Assembly (NCBI GenBank): GCA_910585205.1
Contig: CAJUCC010000013.1
Span: 1 to 30,723 of the forward strand
Source: an uncultured Lachnospiraceae bacterium
Lineage (GTDB): Bacteria; Bacillota; Clostridia; Lachnospirales; Lachnospiraceae
Reading direction: 5' to 3'
Length of the DNA stretch: 30,723 nucleotides
In this document: piece after piece, positions 15,348 to 24,600 of the stretch
Layout of the letters: each line of letters opens with the position of its first letter
How positions within the stretch are numbered: position 1 is the first letter of the stretch
The notes under the pieces: generated by a model
Told to the model about the DNA's origin: nothing
Databases searched by the model: none
Seen by the model: only the letters and a program-made list of their open reading frames with translations
Translations under genes and position numbers: made by a program

Positions 15348-17048
15348 ATGGAAGAAACAGAGAAAATGCAGCAAGATGAAAAGGAGACCGTCTCCAAAAA
15401 TTTCATTGAGCAGATGATTGATAAAGACCTGGAAGAAGGAGTTTATGACTGTGTGCATACCCGGTTTCCGCCGGAGCCCAACGGGTATCTGCATATCGGG
15501 CATGCCAAGAGCATTCTTCTGAATTATGGGCTGGCGCAGAAATATAACGGAAAGTTTAACATGCGCTTTGACGATACCAATCCGACGAAGGAGAAGACAG
15601 AGTTTGTGGAATCGATCAAGGACGACATCCGTTGGCTCGGTGCGGACTGGGAAGACAGGTTGTTCTTTGCATCCGATTATTTCGGCACGATGTATGAATG
15701 TGCGGTGCGGCTGATCGAAAAAGGGAAGGCATATGTGTCCGATCTGACTGCGGATGAGATTCGGGAGTACAGAGGCACATTGACCGAACCGGGGAAAGAA
15801 GACCCGGGCAGCAAAAGGAGTGTGGAAGAAAACCGCAGACTGTTCGAAGAGATGAAGGCCGGTGTCTATCCCGACGGCTCCAAAGTGTTGCGGGCGCGGA
15901 TTGATATGGCTTCGCCCAATATGAACATGCGTGATCCGGTTATTTATCGCGTGGCGCATATGACGCATCACAATACCGGGGATGCATGGTGTATTTATCC
16001 GATGTATGATTTTGCGCATCCGATCGAGGACGCGGTGGAAGGCATCACCCATTCGATCTGTACGCTGGAGTTTGAGGATCACAGGCCGCTTTACGACTGG
16101 GTGGTCAGAGAGCTGGAATATCCGCATCCGCCCAGACAGATCGAGTTTGCCAAGATGTATCTGACCAACGTTGTCACCGGAAAACGGTATATCAAAAAGC
16201 TGGTGGAGGACGGTATCGTGGACGGCTGGGATGATCCCAGACTGGTGTCAATCGCTGCGCTGCGCCGCCGCGGATTTACGCCGGAATCGATCCGGCGGTT
16301 TGTGGAACTGTGCGGCGTGTCCAAGAGCAATTCATCCGTTGACTATGCCATGCTGGAATACTGTATCCGGGAAGACCTGAAAATGAAACGTCCGCGGATG
16401 ATGGCGGTTCTGGATCCCGTGAAGCTGATTATAGACAATTATCCTGCGGGGCAGAGCGAAATGCTGGAAGTTTCCAATAATATGGAGAACGAAGCGCTGG
16501 GAACCCGTCAGGTGCCGTTTGGCCGGGAGCTGTATATCGAGCGCGAAGACTTTATGGAAGAACCGCCGCGGAAGTATTTCCGCATGTTTCCGGGCAATGA
16601 GGTCCGCCTGATGAACGCATATTTTGTGACATGTACCGGCTGTGTGAAAGACGAGAACGGCAAAATCATCGAAGTGCATGGAACCTACGATCCGGCGACG
16701 AAATGCGGCAGCGGTTTTGCGGGCAGAAAGGTAAAGGGTACGATTCACTGGGTTCCGGCGGACGAAGCCGTGAGAGCCGAAGTGCGGTTGTATGAAAATA
16801 TAATAGATGAAGAAAAAGGGGTCTACAATGAAGACGGAAGCCTGAACCTGAATCCCGATTCTCTGAAGGCGCTGAAAAACTGCCTTCTGGAACCGGCGCT
16901 TGCGGGTGCGCAGCCGGAGGAAAGTTTCCAGTTTGTGCGGCAGGGGTTTTTCTGTGCAGATCGCAAGGATTCCGGAGAAGGAGCTCTTGTGTTTAACCGG
17001 ATTGTCTCGTTAAAGAGCTCGTATGTACTGCCAAAACAGGAGGGTTAG
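15348..17048 (+). CDS. glnS: Glutaminyl-tRNA synthetase
   Basis: Class I synthetase that charges tRNA-Gln with glutamine, 566 residues, close to the E. coli length. The HIGH motif is at 49-52 within PPEPNGYLHIGHAKS, and the GlnRS-type sequences NMRFDDTNP, DGWDDPRLVSIAALRRRGFTPESIR and CIREDLKMKRPRMMAVLDPVKLIIDNY are well kept, followed by the two anticodon-binding beta-barrels. At the site where E. coli has VMSKR, this protein reads VTGKR (276-280), so the KMSKS serine and methionine are missing while the lysine is kept. AGGAG lies eight bases before the ATG. Many Firmicutes lack GlnRS and use GatCAB instead, so this points to a lineage that acquired glnS. It leads a three-gene operon. Confidence 0.95.
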   Translation: MEETEKMQQDEKETVSKNFIEQMIDKDLEEGVYDCVHTRFPPEPNGYLHIGHAKSILLNYGLAQKYNGKFNMRFDDTNPTKEKTEFVESIKDDIRWLGADWEDRLFFASDYFGTMYECAVRLIEKGKAYVSDLTADEIREYRGTLTEPGKEDPGSKRSVEENRRLFEEMKAGVYPDGSKVLRARIDMASPNMNMRDPVIYRVAHMTHHNTGDAWCIYPMYDFAHPIEDAVEGITHSICTLEFEDHRPLYDWVVRELEYPHPPRQIEFAKMYLTNVVTGKRYIKKLVEDGIVDGWDDPRLVSIAALRRRGFTPESIRRFVELCGVSKSNSSVDYAMLEYCIREDLKMKRPRMMAVLDPVKLIIDNYPAGQSEMLEVSNNMENEALGTRQVPFGRELYIEREDFMEEPPRKYFRMFPGNEVRLMNAYFVTCTGCVKDENGKIIEVHGTYDPATKCGSGFAGRKVKGTIHWVPADEAVRAEVRLYENIIDEEKGVYNEDGSLNLNPDSLKALKNCLLEPALAGAQPEESFQFVRQGFFCADRKDSGEGALVFNRIVSLKSSYVLPKQEG

Positions 17049-17050
17049 CC

Positions 17051-17800
17051 ATGACAGATGTAGTTGGGGGCGGATGTCCGTCCGATGCGGATTTTGTATT
17101 CGGAAAAAAGTATACCTGCCCGGTATGCGAACGGGAGTTTAAAAATCCCACGGTAAAGTCATCCAAGGCGAGGATGATCCGGTCGGACATTGATCTGCGG
17201 CCGATCTATGAAAAGATCAATCCGCTGAAATATGACGTGGTATTATGTCCGCGCTGTGGATACAGTGCACTGGAGCGGTATTTCAATACCGTGACACAGG
17301 TACAGAAACAGTTGATTCAGGAAAAGGTGTGCGCGGCTTATAATCCCCGTGAGGAAAAGGAGACATTTTCCTATGAGGATGCCCTGCTGCGGTATAAGAT
17401 GGCGCTGATTAGCACAATGGTCAAAAACGCCTATGACAGTGAAAAGGCATATGTCTGTCTGCGGGCGGGGTGGATGCTGCGGGCATGGCAGGAAAGCCTG
17501 ACCGATGAGCCGGAAAAGCGGGAGAAGCTTGCCGCACAGGAGACGGAATTTTTAAAGAACGCGAAGGAAGGCTTCGATGAGGCCAATATCAAAGAAGATT
17601 ATCCACTCTGCGGCATGGACGAAAGTACCGTTGATTACCTGCGGGCAGCGCTGGCGCTCCGCTTCGGAGAGCACGACGCGGCTATGAAGCTGGTGTCGGG
17701 CATTATCGCTTCCCGGGAAGCAGGCAGCCGTATCAAGGAAAGAGCAAGGGATTTGAAAGACGAAATCGTAAATCAGACAAAGGGACAGAGTGAAGCATGA
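17051..17800 (+). CDS. DUF2225 family protein
   Basis: A 249-residue cytoplasmic protein of the DUF2225 family, common in Firmicutes. The N-terminal part has a zinc-ribbon-like pair of CxxC motifs (Cys23/Cys26 in YTCPVCEREF and Cys66/Cys69 in VLCPRCGYSA). The rest is predicted helical and ends with a TPR-like stretch (LRAALALRFGEHDAAMKLVSGII). AGGAGGG at the end of glnS precedes the ATG, and only two bases separate the stop of glnS from this start. It overlaps the next gene by ATGA. The function is unknown; tight linkage to glnS suggests only shared expression. Confidence 0.88.
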   Translation: MTDVVGGGCPSDADFVFGKKYTCPVCEREFKNPTVKSSKARMIRSDIDLRPIYEKINPLKYDVVLCPRCGYSALERYFNTVTQVQKQLIQEKVCAAYNPREEKETFSYEDALLRYKMALISTMVKNAYDSEKAYVCLRAGWMLRAWQESLTDEPEKREKLAAQETEFLKNAKEGFDEANIKEDYPLCGMDESTVDYLRAALALRFGEHDAAMKLVSGIIASREAGSRIKERARDLKDEIVNQTKGQSEA

Positions 17801-19194
17801 ACGATCTGGTCATGGAACTTGACAGCCACAGCGGCAGGCATTTATATGAGCAGATTTATGACCATATCAGACGGGAAATCAGGGAAGGGAAGCTTCTGCA
17901 CGGAGAGAAGCTCCCTTCCACCCGCTTTCTGGCATCGTATCTGCAGGTATCCCGCAGTACAGTGGATCTCGCCTATGAACAGCTTTTATCGGAGGGGTAT
18001 ATCGAATCCCGGCCGTATAAAGGCTTTTTTGTTTGCAAAATAGAAGAACTGTACGATCTGCGTGTGTCCCGTGACAGTGCGGAGGGATGCGAGGACGAGG
18101 CGGACCGGCATTTTCTGTATGATTTTTCCCCCAATGTGGTGGAACTGGGCAGCTTTCCCTTCCGCACATGGAAAAAAATCACACGGGAAATTCTGACGGA
18201 CGAGAAAAAGGAACTGTTTGCGCTGGGAAATCCACAGGGCGATGCGGAACTGCGGGCAACAATCTGCCATTACCTGCATACATCCCGCGGTGTGAACTGT
18301 ACACCGCAACAGATCGTAATCGGCGCCGGCAACGATTATCTGCTGATGCTTTTGGAGAAAATACTGGGCAGAGAGCGGCATATTGCGCTGGAAAACCCGA
18401 CGTATCACAGAGCTTACCGGATGTTCCGCTCGTTTGACTGGCAGGTGGAGACGATTTCCATGGATGAGAGCGGCATGCGGGCGGATGCGCTGTATGAGAG
18501 CCGGGCGGATCTGGCCTATGTGATGCCGTCGCATCAGTTTCCGACAGGAATCGTTATGCCGATTGGCAGAAGGCTGGAGCTGCTCCGGTGGGCGGCGCGG
18601 GCGGAAGACCGTTATCTGATTGAGGACGATTATGACAGTGAGTTCCGGTACCGGGGAAAGCCCATCCCGTCGCTGCAGGGCTCCGACCAGACGGATTGTG
18701 TCATCTATATCGGCACATTCTCCAAGGCGATCGCACCGGCGATCCGGGTGAGCTATATGGTGCTGCCCGGACGGCTGCTGGGCCGTTACCGCAGCCGGTG
18801 CATGTTTCTCTCTTCCACGGTATCCCGTATCGACCAGTCCGTATTGAATCAGTTTATCCGGGACGGCGCATTTGAGCGGCATTTGAACAAAATGCGGAAG
18901 ATTTACGGCAGCCGGCATGACAGGATGCTTTGGGCCTGTCGAAAGTATATTGCGAACGGCACCGTTTCGGGAGAAAACGGAGGACTGCATCTGATTTTAC
19001 ATTATCAGGGGGAAAGAACGGAAGCGGAACTGCTTGCCCGGGCGGCAGAGAAGGGAATCAGGCTCTATGGGATGGCGGATACCTATATCGGGAGACTGCC
19101 AGAGAACTGGCAGCCCACATTGATATTAGGATACGCCGGCCTTCAGGAACAAGAGATTGAAGCGGGTATTCGGCTTCTGTCAGATTGCATCTAA
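17797..19194 (+). CDS. MocR/PdxR-type transcriptional regulator (GntR HTH fused to aminotransferase-like domain)
   Basis: A 465-residue PLP-dependent regulator. Residues about 12-75 are a GntR winged helix (YEQIYDHIRREIREGKL, LPSTRFLASYLQVSRSTVDL, LLSEGYIESRPYKGFFV). From about 110 to the end is a fold-type I aminotransferase domain with IEDDYDSEFRY and the PLP lysine Lys310 in GTFSKAIAPAIR. Retention of the lysine and aspartate suggests PLP is bound. The start overlaps the DUF2225 stop by ATGA. Family members control vitamin B6, GABA or amino-acid genes, usually next door, but no such target is in view here. Its last 15 bases overlap the end of a minus-strand gene. Confidence 0.92.
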   Translation: MNDLVMELDSHSGRHLYEQIYDHIRREIREGKLLHGEKLPSTRFLASYLQVSRSTVDLAYEQLLSEGYIESRPYKGFFVCKIEELYDLRVSRDSAEGCEDEADRHFLYDFSPNVVELGSFPFRTWKKITREILTDEKKELFALGNPQGDAELRATICHYLHTSRGVNCTPQQIVIGAGNDYLLMLLEKILGRERHIALENPTYHRAYRMFRSFDWQVETISMDESGMRADALYESRADLAYVMPSHQFPTGIVMPIGRRLELLRWAARAEDRYLIEDDYDSEFRYRGKPIPSLQGSDQTDCVIYIGTFSKAIAPAIRVSYMVLPGRLLGRYRSRCMFLSSTVSRIDQSVLNQFIRDGAFERHLNKMRKIYGSRHDRMLWACRKYIANGTVSGENGGLHLILHYQGERTEAELLARAAEKGIRLYGMADTYIGRLPENWQPTLILGYAGLQEQEIEAGIRLLSDCI

Positions 19195-19476
19195 GGAACC
19201 GTCGCTGTCATCGTCGTCATCGAAAAATTCTTCGACCGTGGTGCCGGAAGCCTCTTTTGTATCGGACTTTGCGTTATCGGCAGTTGCGGAATCCGCGTTT
19301 AAGGATACATAGGAGCGTTCGCCGTCGGATTCTTCCTCGGAATCATCATCCAAATCTTCGTAATCGTCTTCTTCCGCGGGGACTGACTGTCTGCTCTTCA
19401 TGAAATAATAAGCGCCTGCAAATGCCGCTCCGATGGTGGAGACGAAAAGAAGGAATTTACCAAATTTTTTGGCCAT
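19180..19476 (-). CDS. Small acidic membrane protein of unknown function
   Basis: A 98-residue protein with a Lys-rich start (MAKKFGK), one hydrophobic segment (about 8-26) and a long tail dominated by Asp and Glu, including EEDDYEDLDDDSEEES and FFDDDDDSDG near the end. GGAG lies eight bases before the ATG on the minus strand, and a good promoter stands upstream. The 3' end overlaps the end of the MocR gene by 15 bases. Such short acidic single-pass proteins are found in Clostridia without known function. The gene is believed real because of its promoter, ribosome binding site and structured composition. Confidence 0.82.
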   Translation of the reverse strand: MAKKFGKFLLFVSTIGAAFAGAYYFMKSRQSVPAEEDDYEDLDDDSEEESDGERSYVSLNADSATADNAKSDTKEASGTTVEEFFDDDDDSDGSLDAI

Positions 19477-19510
19477 AGTGTTTCTCCTTTCACTTTTGTA
19501 TGTTACTTCT

Positions 19511-19538
19511 ATTATAATATTATTTTATGAAAAAGCAA
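19511..19538 (-). promoter_or_regulatory. Promoter of the acidic membrane protein gene
   Basis: On the minus strand TTGCTT (19538-19533), 16-base spacer, TATAAT (19516-19511). It is back to back with the TetR promoter and lies in a clearly AT-rich gap. Confidence 0.65.
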
Positions 19539-19560
19539 AGAAAATATGTATACAAATTCC

Positions 19561-19589
19561 TTGCAACCCTTTTGTAACTATGATAAGAT
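19561..19589 (+). promoter_or_regulatory. Promoter of the TetR-MATE operon
   Basis: TTGCAA (19561-19566), 17-base spacer, TAAGAT (19584-19589). The expected start of transcription is near 19596, about 40 bases before the TetR ATG. The gap also holds GTATAC (about 19547-19552), but no long palindrome typical of a TetR operator was seen. Confidence 0.55.
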
Positions 19590-19633
19590 AGGATTCGACC
19601 CGTATGGTCAATTACAGAAGAGGAGCGCTGCCG

Positions 19634-20239
19634 ATGAACGAGAAATTCTTTGACCTGAAAAAAGAAAAACAAGACAGGATGATTAATGCAGCGTTGAAAA
19701 TATTTGCGGAAAACGGATTCCGCAGGGCCAGTACGGACGAGATGGTGAAGGAAGCGGGCATCAGCAAGGGCCTTTTGTTTCACTATTTTATCAGCAAGAC
19801 GGGACTGTATCGGTTTATCTTTGATTACAGTGTGAAATATCTGGTCATGGAGATGACTTCTTCGGTCAATGTACAGGAGACGGACTATTTTCAGATCTGC
19901 CGGCAGATCGAGAAGGCGAAACTGGGAACGATGAAAAATTTTCCGTATATGCAGTTGTTTTTGCTGCGGGCGGAGTGCGAAGACGCGCCGGAGGCGGTGG
20001 AGGCGGTGCGGGAACCGGCGGAAACGCTGCTGGAGGCATATGATACGATTCTGAAACGGGTGGATTTTTCCGGTATCGCCGGCATTGCGTCGGAGCGGCT
20101 TGCGAAGATTGTCGATTATACGCTGAACGGGTTGTTGGCGGAAATGGTAAGAGAGCCGGAATTCAATCCGAAGGTATATTATAAAGAAGCGCTCCGGTAT
20201 CTGGAAGATATGGAGATGCTCTGTGGGAAACAGGGATAA
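19634..20239 (+). CDS. TetR/AcrR-family transcriptional regulator
   Basis: A 201-residue DNA-binding regulator. The N-terminal HTH is clear (AALKIFAENGFRRASTDEM, then VKEAGISKGLLFHYFISK, about residues 19-56), followed by a helical ligand-binding domain with little conservation. ATG at 19634 was chosen because AGGAG (19621-19625) lies eight bases upstream; the in-frame ATG at 19604 has no such site. A MATE transporter gene starts 18 bases downstream, the usual layout for a repressor controlling its own efflux pump. The inducer is unknown and autoregulation is inferred. Confidence 0.92.
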   Translation: MNEKFFDLKKEKQDRMINAALKIFAENGFRRASTDEMVKEAGISKGLLFHYFISKTGLYRFIFDYSVKYLVMEMTSSVNVQETDYFQICRQIEKAKLGTMKNFPYMQLFLLRAECEDAPEAVEAVREPAETLLEAYDTILKRVDFSGIAGIASERLAKIVDYTLNGLLAEMVREPEFNPKVYYKEALRYLEDMEMLCGKQG

Positions 20240-20257
20240 CGGGAAGGAGGAAGTCGC

Positions 20258-21598
20258 ATGAATCGAAAGGATTTTTATCAAAAAGTCATTGCACTTGTCG
20301 TGCCGATGGCATTGCAGAATCTGATTAATGTGGGGGTGTCGGCGACCGATGTGGTCATGCTCGCCAGGATCGGTGAAGAGGTATTGTCGGGATGTTCCCT
20401 GGGCGGCCAGGTCTTTTTTATTTTTAACCTGTTTTTGTTCGGGACGGCGTCCGGGGTATCTGTGCTGACAGCGCAGTACTGGGGGAAGCGGGATACGGAT
20501 TCCATAGAGAAGTTATTGGGTATCGTGATGAGGCTTGCAGTTACTGTAGGGCTTATTTTTATGTTGGGCAGTTTTTTCTTCCCGGCACAGTTGATGCGCA
20601 TTTTTACCGATGAACCGGAAATTATCGCGGAGGGCGTGAAATATCTGCAGATTGTAGCCTTTACATATCCGATGGTCGCTTTGAGCATGACATACCTGAA
20701 TCTTATCCGCAGCATCGAAAAGGTGATGATTTCGACGGTTATCTATGCGTTGTCGCTTGTTCTCAATTTTGCAGTCAACGCAGTGCTGATCTTCGGCCTT
20801 TTCGGCGCGCCGCGGCTGGGCATTGTCGGCGCGGCGATCGGCACACTCTGTGCCAGGGCGCTGGAACTTGTCATTATGCTCTGGTACGCATATTTTCGCA
20901 ATCGGGTGATTCGCATCCGTTTGTCCGCTCTGATCCATCCGGACCGCGGGCTGATCCGGGATTTTCTGCGCTATTCCAGTCCGGTCGTGCTGAACGAGTT
21001 CTTCTGGGGCGCAGGATATTCCGCCATCGCAGCCGTTATCGGACATCTGGGAAGCAGCGCGGTGGCGGCCAACTCGGTGGCGCAGGTTATGCGCCAGCTT
21101 GCCACGGTCGTTGTATTCGGGATCGGAAATGCGGCGGCGATTCTGATCGGCAAGGCGATCGGAGAGGGGAAGAAGGAGGAGGCGGAGCTCTGCGCAGGAA
21201 GGATGCTGCGGCTGACGGTCTGCTTCGGATTTCTGGGCGGTGCGATTGTATTTCTCGTGCGGCCGCTGCTTGTCAGCGGGTTTGGCTATACCGGGGTAAC
21301 GGCTGTCTATATGAACAGCTTTTTGATGATGATGTCATATTATGTGGTGGCGCATTCCGTCAACGGTACGTTTGTGGTCGGGATTTTCCGCGGCGGCGGA
21401 GACACCCGCTTCGGGATGCTGCTGGACTCCGGTATTTTATGGGGCTGCTCGATTGTGTTTGGCTCTCTGGCGGCTTTTGTCTGGCATCTGCCGGTCAACG
21501 TCATTTATTTCCTGCTGCTCAGCGATGAGCTGGTGAAATTTCCGCTCTGCTGGCTGCGGTATCGGCAGCGGAAATGGCTGCGCAATGTGACGAGATAG
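20258..21598 (+). CDS. MATE family efflux transporter (TetR-linked)
   Basis: A 446-residue exporter with about twelve membrane segments. The first helix reads VIALVVPMALQNLINVGVSATDVVML and is followed by LSGCSLGGQVFFIFNLFLFG, both usual in clostridial MATE proteins. The second half begins near FLRYSSPVVLNEFFWGAGYS and has the IGKAIGEGKKEEAE loop. GGAAGGAGG sits before the ATG. It differs in sequence from the MATE gene at 10974 and is a separate branch of the family. Linkage to TetR suggests induced expression on exposure to a toxic compound. No terminator was found between its stop and addB, so read-through into addB is possible. Confidence 0.93.
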   Translation: MNRKDFYQKVIALVVPMALQNLINVGVSATDVVMLARIGEEVLSGCSLGGQVFFIFNLFLFGTASGVSVLTAQYWGKRDTDSIEKLLGIVMRLAVTVGLIFMLGSFFFPAQLMRIFTDEPEIIAEGVKYLQIVAFTYPMVALSMTYLNLIRSIEKVMISTVIYALSLVLNFAVNAVLIFGLFGAPRLGIVGAAIGTLCARALELVIMLWYAYFRNRVIRIRLSALIHPDRGLIRDFLRYSSPVVLNEFFWGAGYSAIAAVIGHLGSSAVAANSVAQVMRQLATVVVFGIGNAAAILIGKAIGEGKKEEAELCAGRMLRLTVCFGFLGGAIVFLVRPLLVSGFGYTGVTAVYMNSFLMMMSYYVVAHSVNGTFVVGIFRGGGDTRFGMLLDSGILWGCSIVFGSLAAFVWHLPVNVIYFLLLSDELVKFPLCWLRYRQRKWLRNVTR

Positions 21599-21608
21599 CA
21601 ACTGTTAG

Positions 21609-21622
21609 ATAACGTATGTTAT
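21609..21622. promoter_or_regulatory. Inverted repeat upstream of addB, candidate operator
   Basis: ATAAC-GTAT-GTTAT, perfect five-base arms, 27 bases before the addB start. Shape and spacing resemble the Gram-positive LexA site (GAAC-N4-GTTC), but the outer G/C pair is replaced by T/A, so LexA binding is uncertain. Confidence 0.3.
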
Positions 21623-21649
21623 GCAAAAGAAAAGGAGTGCCGGGCGACA

Positions 21650-24600
21650 ATGGGGCTGCAGTTTTGTATCGGAAGTTCGGGAGCGGGAAAGAGTGAGCGG
21701 TTGTACCGGGATGTGATCCGGTGGTCGCTGGAAGAAGAAAACACCCGTTTTTTTATTGTGGTGCCAGACCAGTTTACGATGCAGACGCAGAAGGAACTGG
21801 TGACGCGGCATCCGCGGGGCGGGATTATGAATATCGATGTGCTCAGTTTCGGACGACTGGCACACCGAATCTTTGAGGAGACGGGCGGGGGACACAGACC
21901 GGTACTGGACGATACGGGCAAAAGCCTGATTCTGCGGCGGATTGCGGCGGGATGTGAGGACAGACTGAAGGTAATGGGGTCGCATATGCGGCGGATCGGG
22001 TATATCCATGAGGTAAAGTCAGCGATTTCGGAGTTTATGCAGTATGGAATCGGGCGGGCGGAGCTGACGGAGCTGACGGCGTACGCCAGACCGCGGGGAA
22101 GCCTGTATTATAAGCTGCAGGATCTCGGCGTTCTCTATGAGGCTTTTCTGGAAGCGGCGGCGGACTTTGTGACGACGGAGGGACAGCTCGGGCTGCTGGC
22201 CGAGGCGCTGGATCATTCGGAGATGATCCGGGGCAGTGTTGTGGTATTTGACGGTTTTACGGGTTTTACGCCGGTGCAGAATCAGGTGATCCGCAGGCTT
22301 TTGCTGCTCTGCCGGGAAGTCCGGGTGGCGGTGATGATGGACGGGGATGAGGATGCGGAAGCGGATGACGGGGAACAGAAACTTTTCGCTTTCAGCAAGA
22401 AAATGATTCGTTCGCTGCGCCGGCTGGCGGAGGAAGCGGGCGTGCCGTGCAGGCCGGATATTATTCTGCAGGGGAAACCGGTGCCCCGCTTTCGGGACAA
22501 CCCGGGGCTGGCGCATCTGGAGCAGGAATTATTCCGCTTTCGGAATACATCCTATACGGAGGAAACCGACGCCGTTCATCTGCTGGAAGCGGCGACGCCG
22601 GGGGAGGAAGTACGCCATACGTGCCTGCAGATCAGGCGCTTGGTCCGGGAAGAAGGGTTTGCGTATCGGGATATTGCGGTGGTGACAGGTGATCTGGCGG
22701 TGTATGCGGATTATGTGGAGGAAGCCTTTGCCCGTTTCGGGATTCCCTGTTATGTGGATGCGACGAAAGGGATTGCACTGAATCCTTTTATCGAATACAT
22801 GCGGAGCGCCCTGAAAATACGGCTGCAGAATTTTTCTTATGAGGCGGTGTTTCATTTCCTGCGGAGCGGGTTTGGCGGGATTGCCGCGGAAGAGACAGAC
22901 CGGCTGGAAAATTATGTGCTGCGGCAGGGCATACGGGGGCGGAAACGCTGGCAGGAGGCTTTTGTCAGGAGAAGCCGGCGGGAGCCTTCGGCGGCGGAGG
23001 CGGCGGAACTGCAAGCGCTGAATGTCACGCGGCGAAACCTGATGGAAACGCTGGAACCGCTGCTTGCGGAGGGCAGGACGGCTCGTGACTATGTCAGCCA
23101 ACTGTATGACTTTCTCGTGCGGAGTCAGGCACACGAAAGACTGGCGCGGCTGGAACAGGAATTCCGGGAGAGCGGTGATGCGGTCAGAGAAAAGGAATAC
23201 GGGCAGATATACCGGCTGGTGATGGAACTTCTGGAGCAGATTTATGACCTGATCGGGGAAGAAGAGATGTCGCTGCAGGAGTTTGCGGATATACTGGACG
23301 CGGGGTTTGGGGAGATACAGGTGGGAACCATTCCGCAGAATGTGGACCGGATTCTGGTCGGGGATATGGAACGGACCCGTCTGAAGGAGATCAGGGTATT
23401 GTTTTTTCTGGGGGTCAACGACGGCAATATCCCGGGGAGCGGCTCCGGGGGCGGGATTATTTCCGATATTGACCGGGAATTTCTGGCGCAGGGACAGTGG
23501 GAAATGGCGCCGTCGCCGCGCCAGCAGATGTATATCCAGCGGCTGTATCTGTATATGAACATGACAAAACCGAGTGAACGTCTCTATCTTTCTTATGCGC
23601 GCGTAAGCGGAGAGGGAAAGGCGCTGCGCCCGTCCTATCTGATCGGCACGGTGAAAAAACTGTTTCCGCTGCTGCAGATCGAGAGAGCGCAGAGCAGGGA
23701 ACCATGGGAGCAGATCGAAGTGGCGGAGGACGGATTCGGGGTGCTGGCGGAACAGCTGCGGGAATATGCCGGCGGCAATCCGGTTTCCGAGCCTTTCTTC
23801 TTTACTTTATACGGGACATACGCACAGAATCCGCAATACCGGGAACGTCTGCGTACGCTGGAGGAAACCGCCTTTTTCCGCTATCGGCATGATCCGCTCG
23901 GGGAACGGCTGGCACATGCTCTGTACGGGACGATACTGGCCGGCAGCGTGAGCCGGCTGGAACGGTATGCATCCTGCGCATATGGCTATTTTCTGGAGTA
24001 CGGCCTTTCTTTGCAGGAGCGGGAGCTGTTCGGGTTTCAAGCGGTGGATATGGGAACACTGTTTCACGGCGTTTTGGAGGAATTTTCCCGTCTGCTGGAA
24101 GAAAACGGCACGGACTGGCTGCATTTTCCCGCGGAACTGGGAGAACGGCTGCTGGAGGCGGCAGTGGACGCGCAGGCGGCGGTATATGGAGATTCGGTTC
24201 TGTTTTCCGGCGCCAGATACCGGTATGCCGTGGTGCGGATCAAACGCATTCTGCGGCGCACGGTCTTTATGCTGCAGGATCAGCTGCGAAAGGGGAGCTT
24301 TCGCCCGGAACATTTCGAAGTTTCCTTTTCGTCTCTTTCGGATCTGGAGTCGCTCCATATCAGTCTTTCCGAAAAAGAAAAAATGCATCTGCAGGGCAGA
24401 ATCGACCGCATTGACACCTGCAGGGACGGGGAGCGGATCTATGTGAAGGTAATCGATTATAAGTCGGGCAACAAAAGTCTGGACATCGGCGCCGTCTACT
24501 ATGGTCTGCAGTTACAGCTTGTCGTTTATATGAACGCGGCCGTGGAAATGATCCGCCGGCAGGAGACGGGAAAAGAAGTGATTCCCGCCGCAATGCTGTA

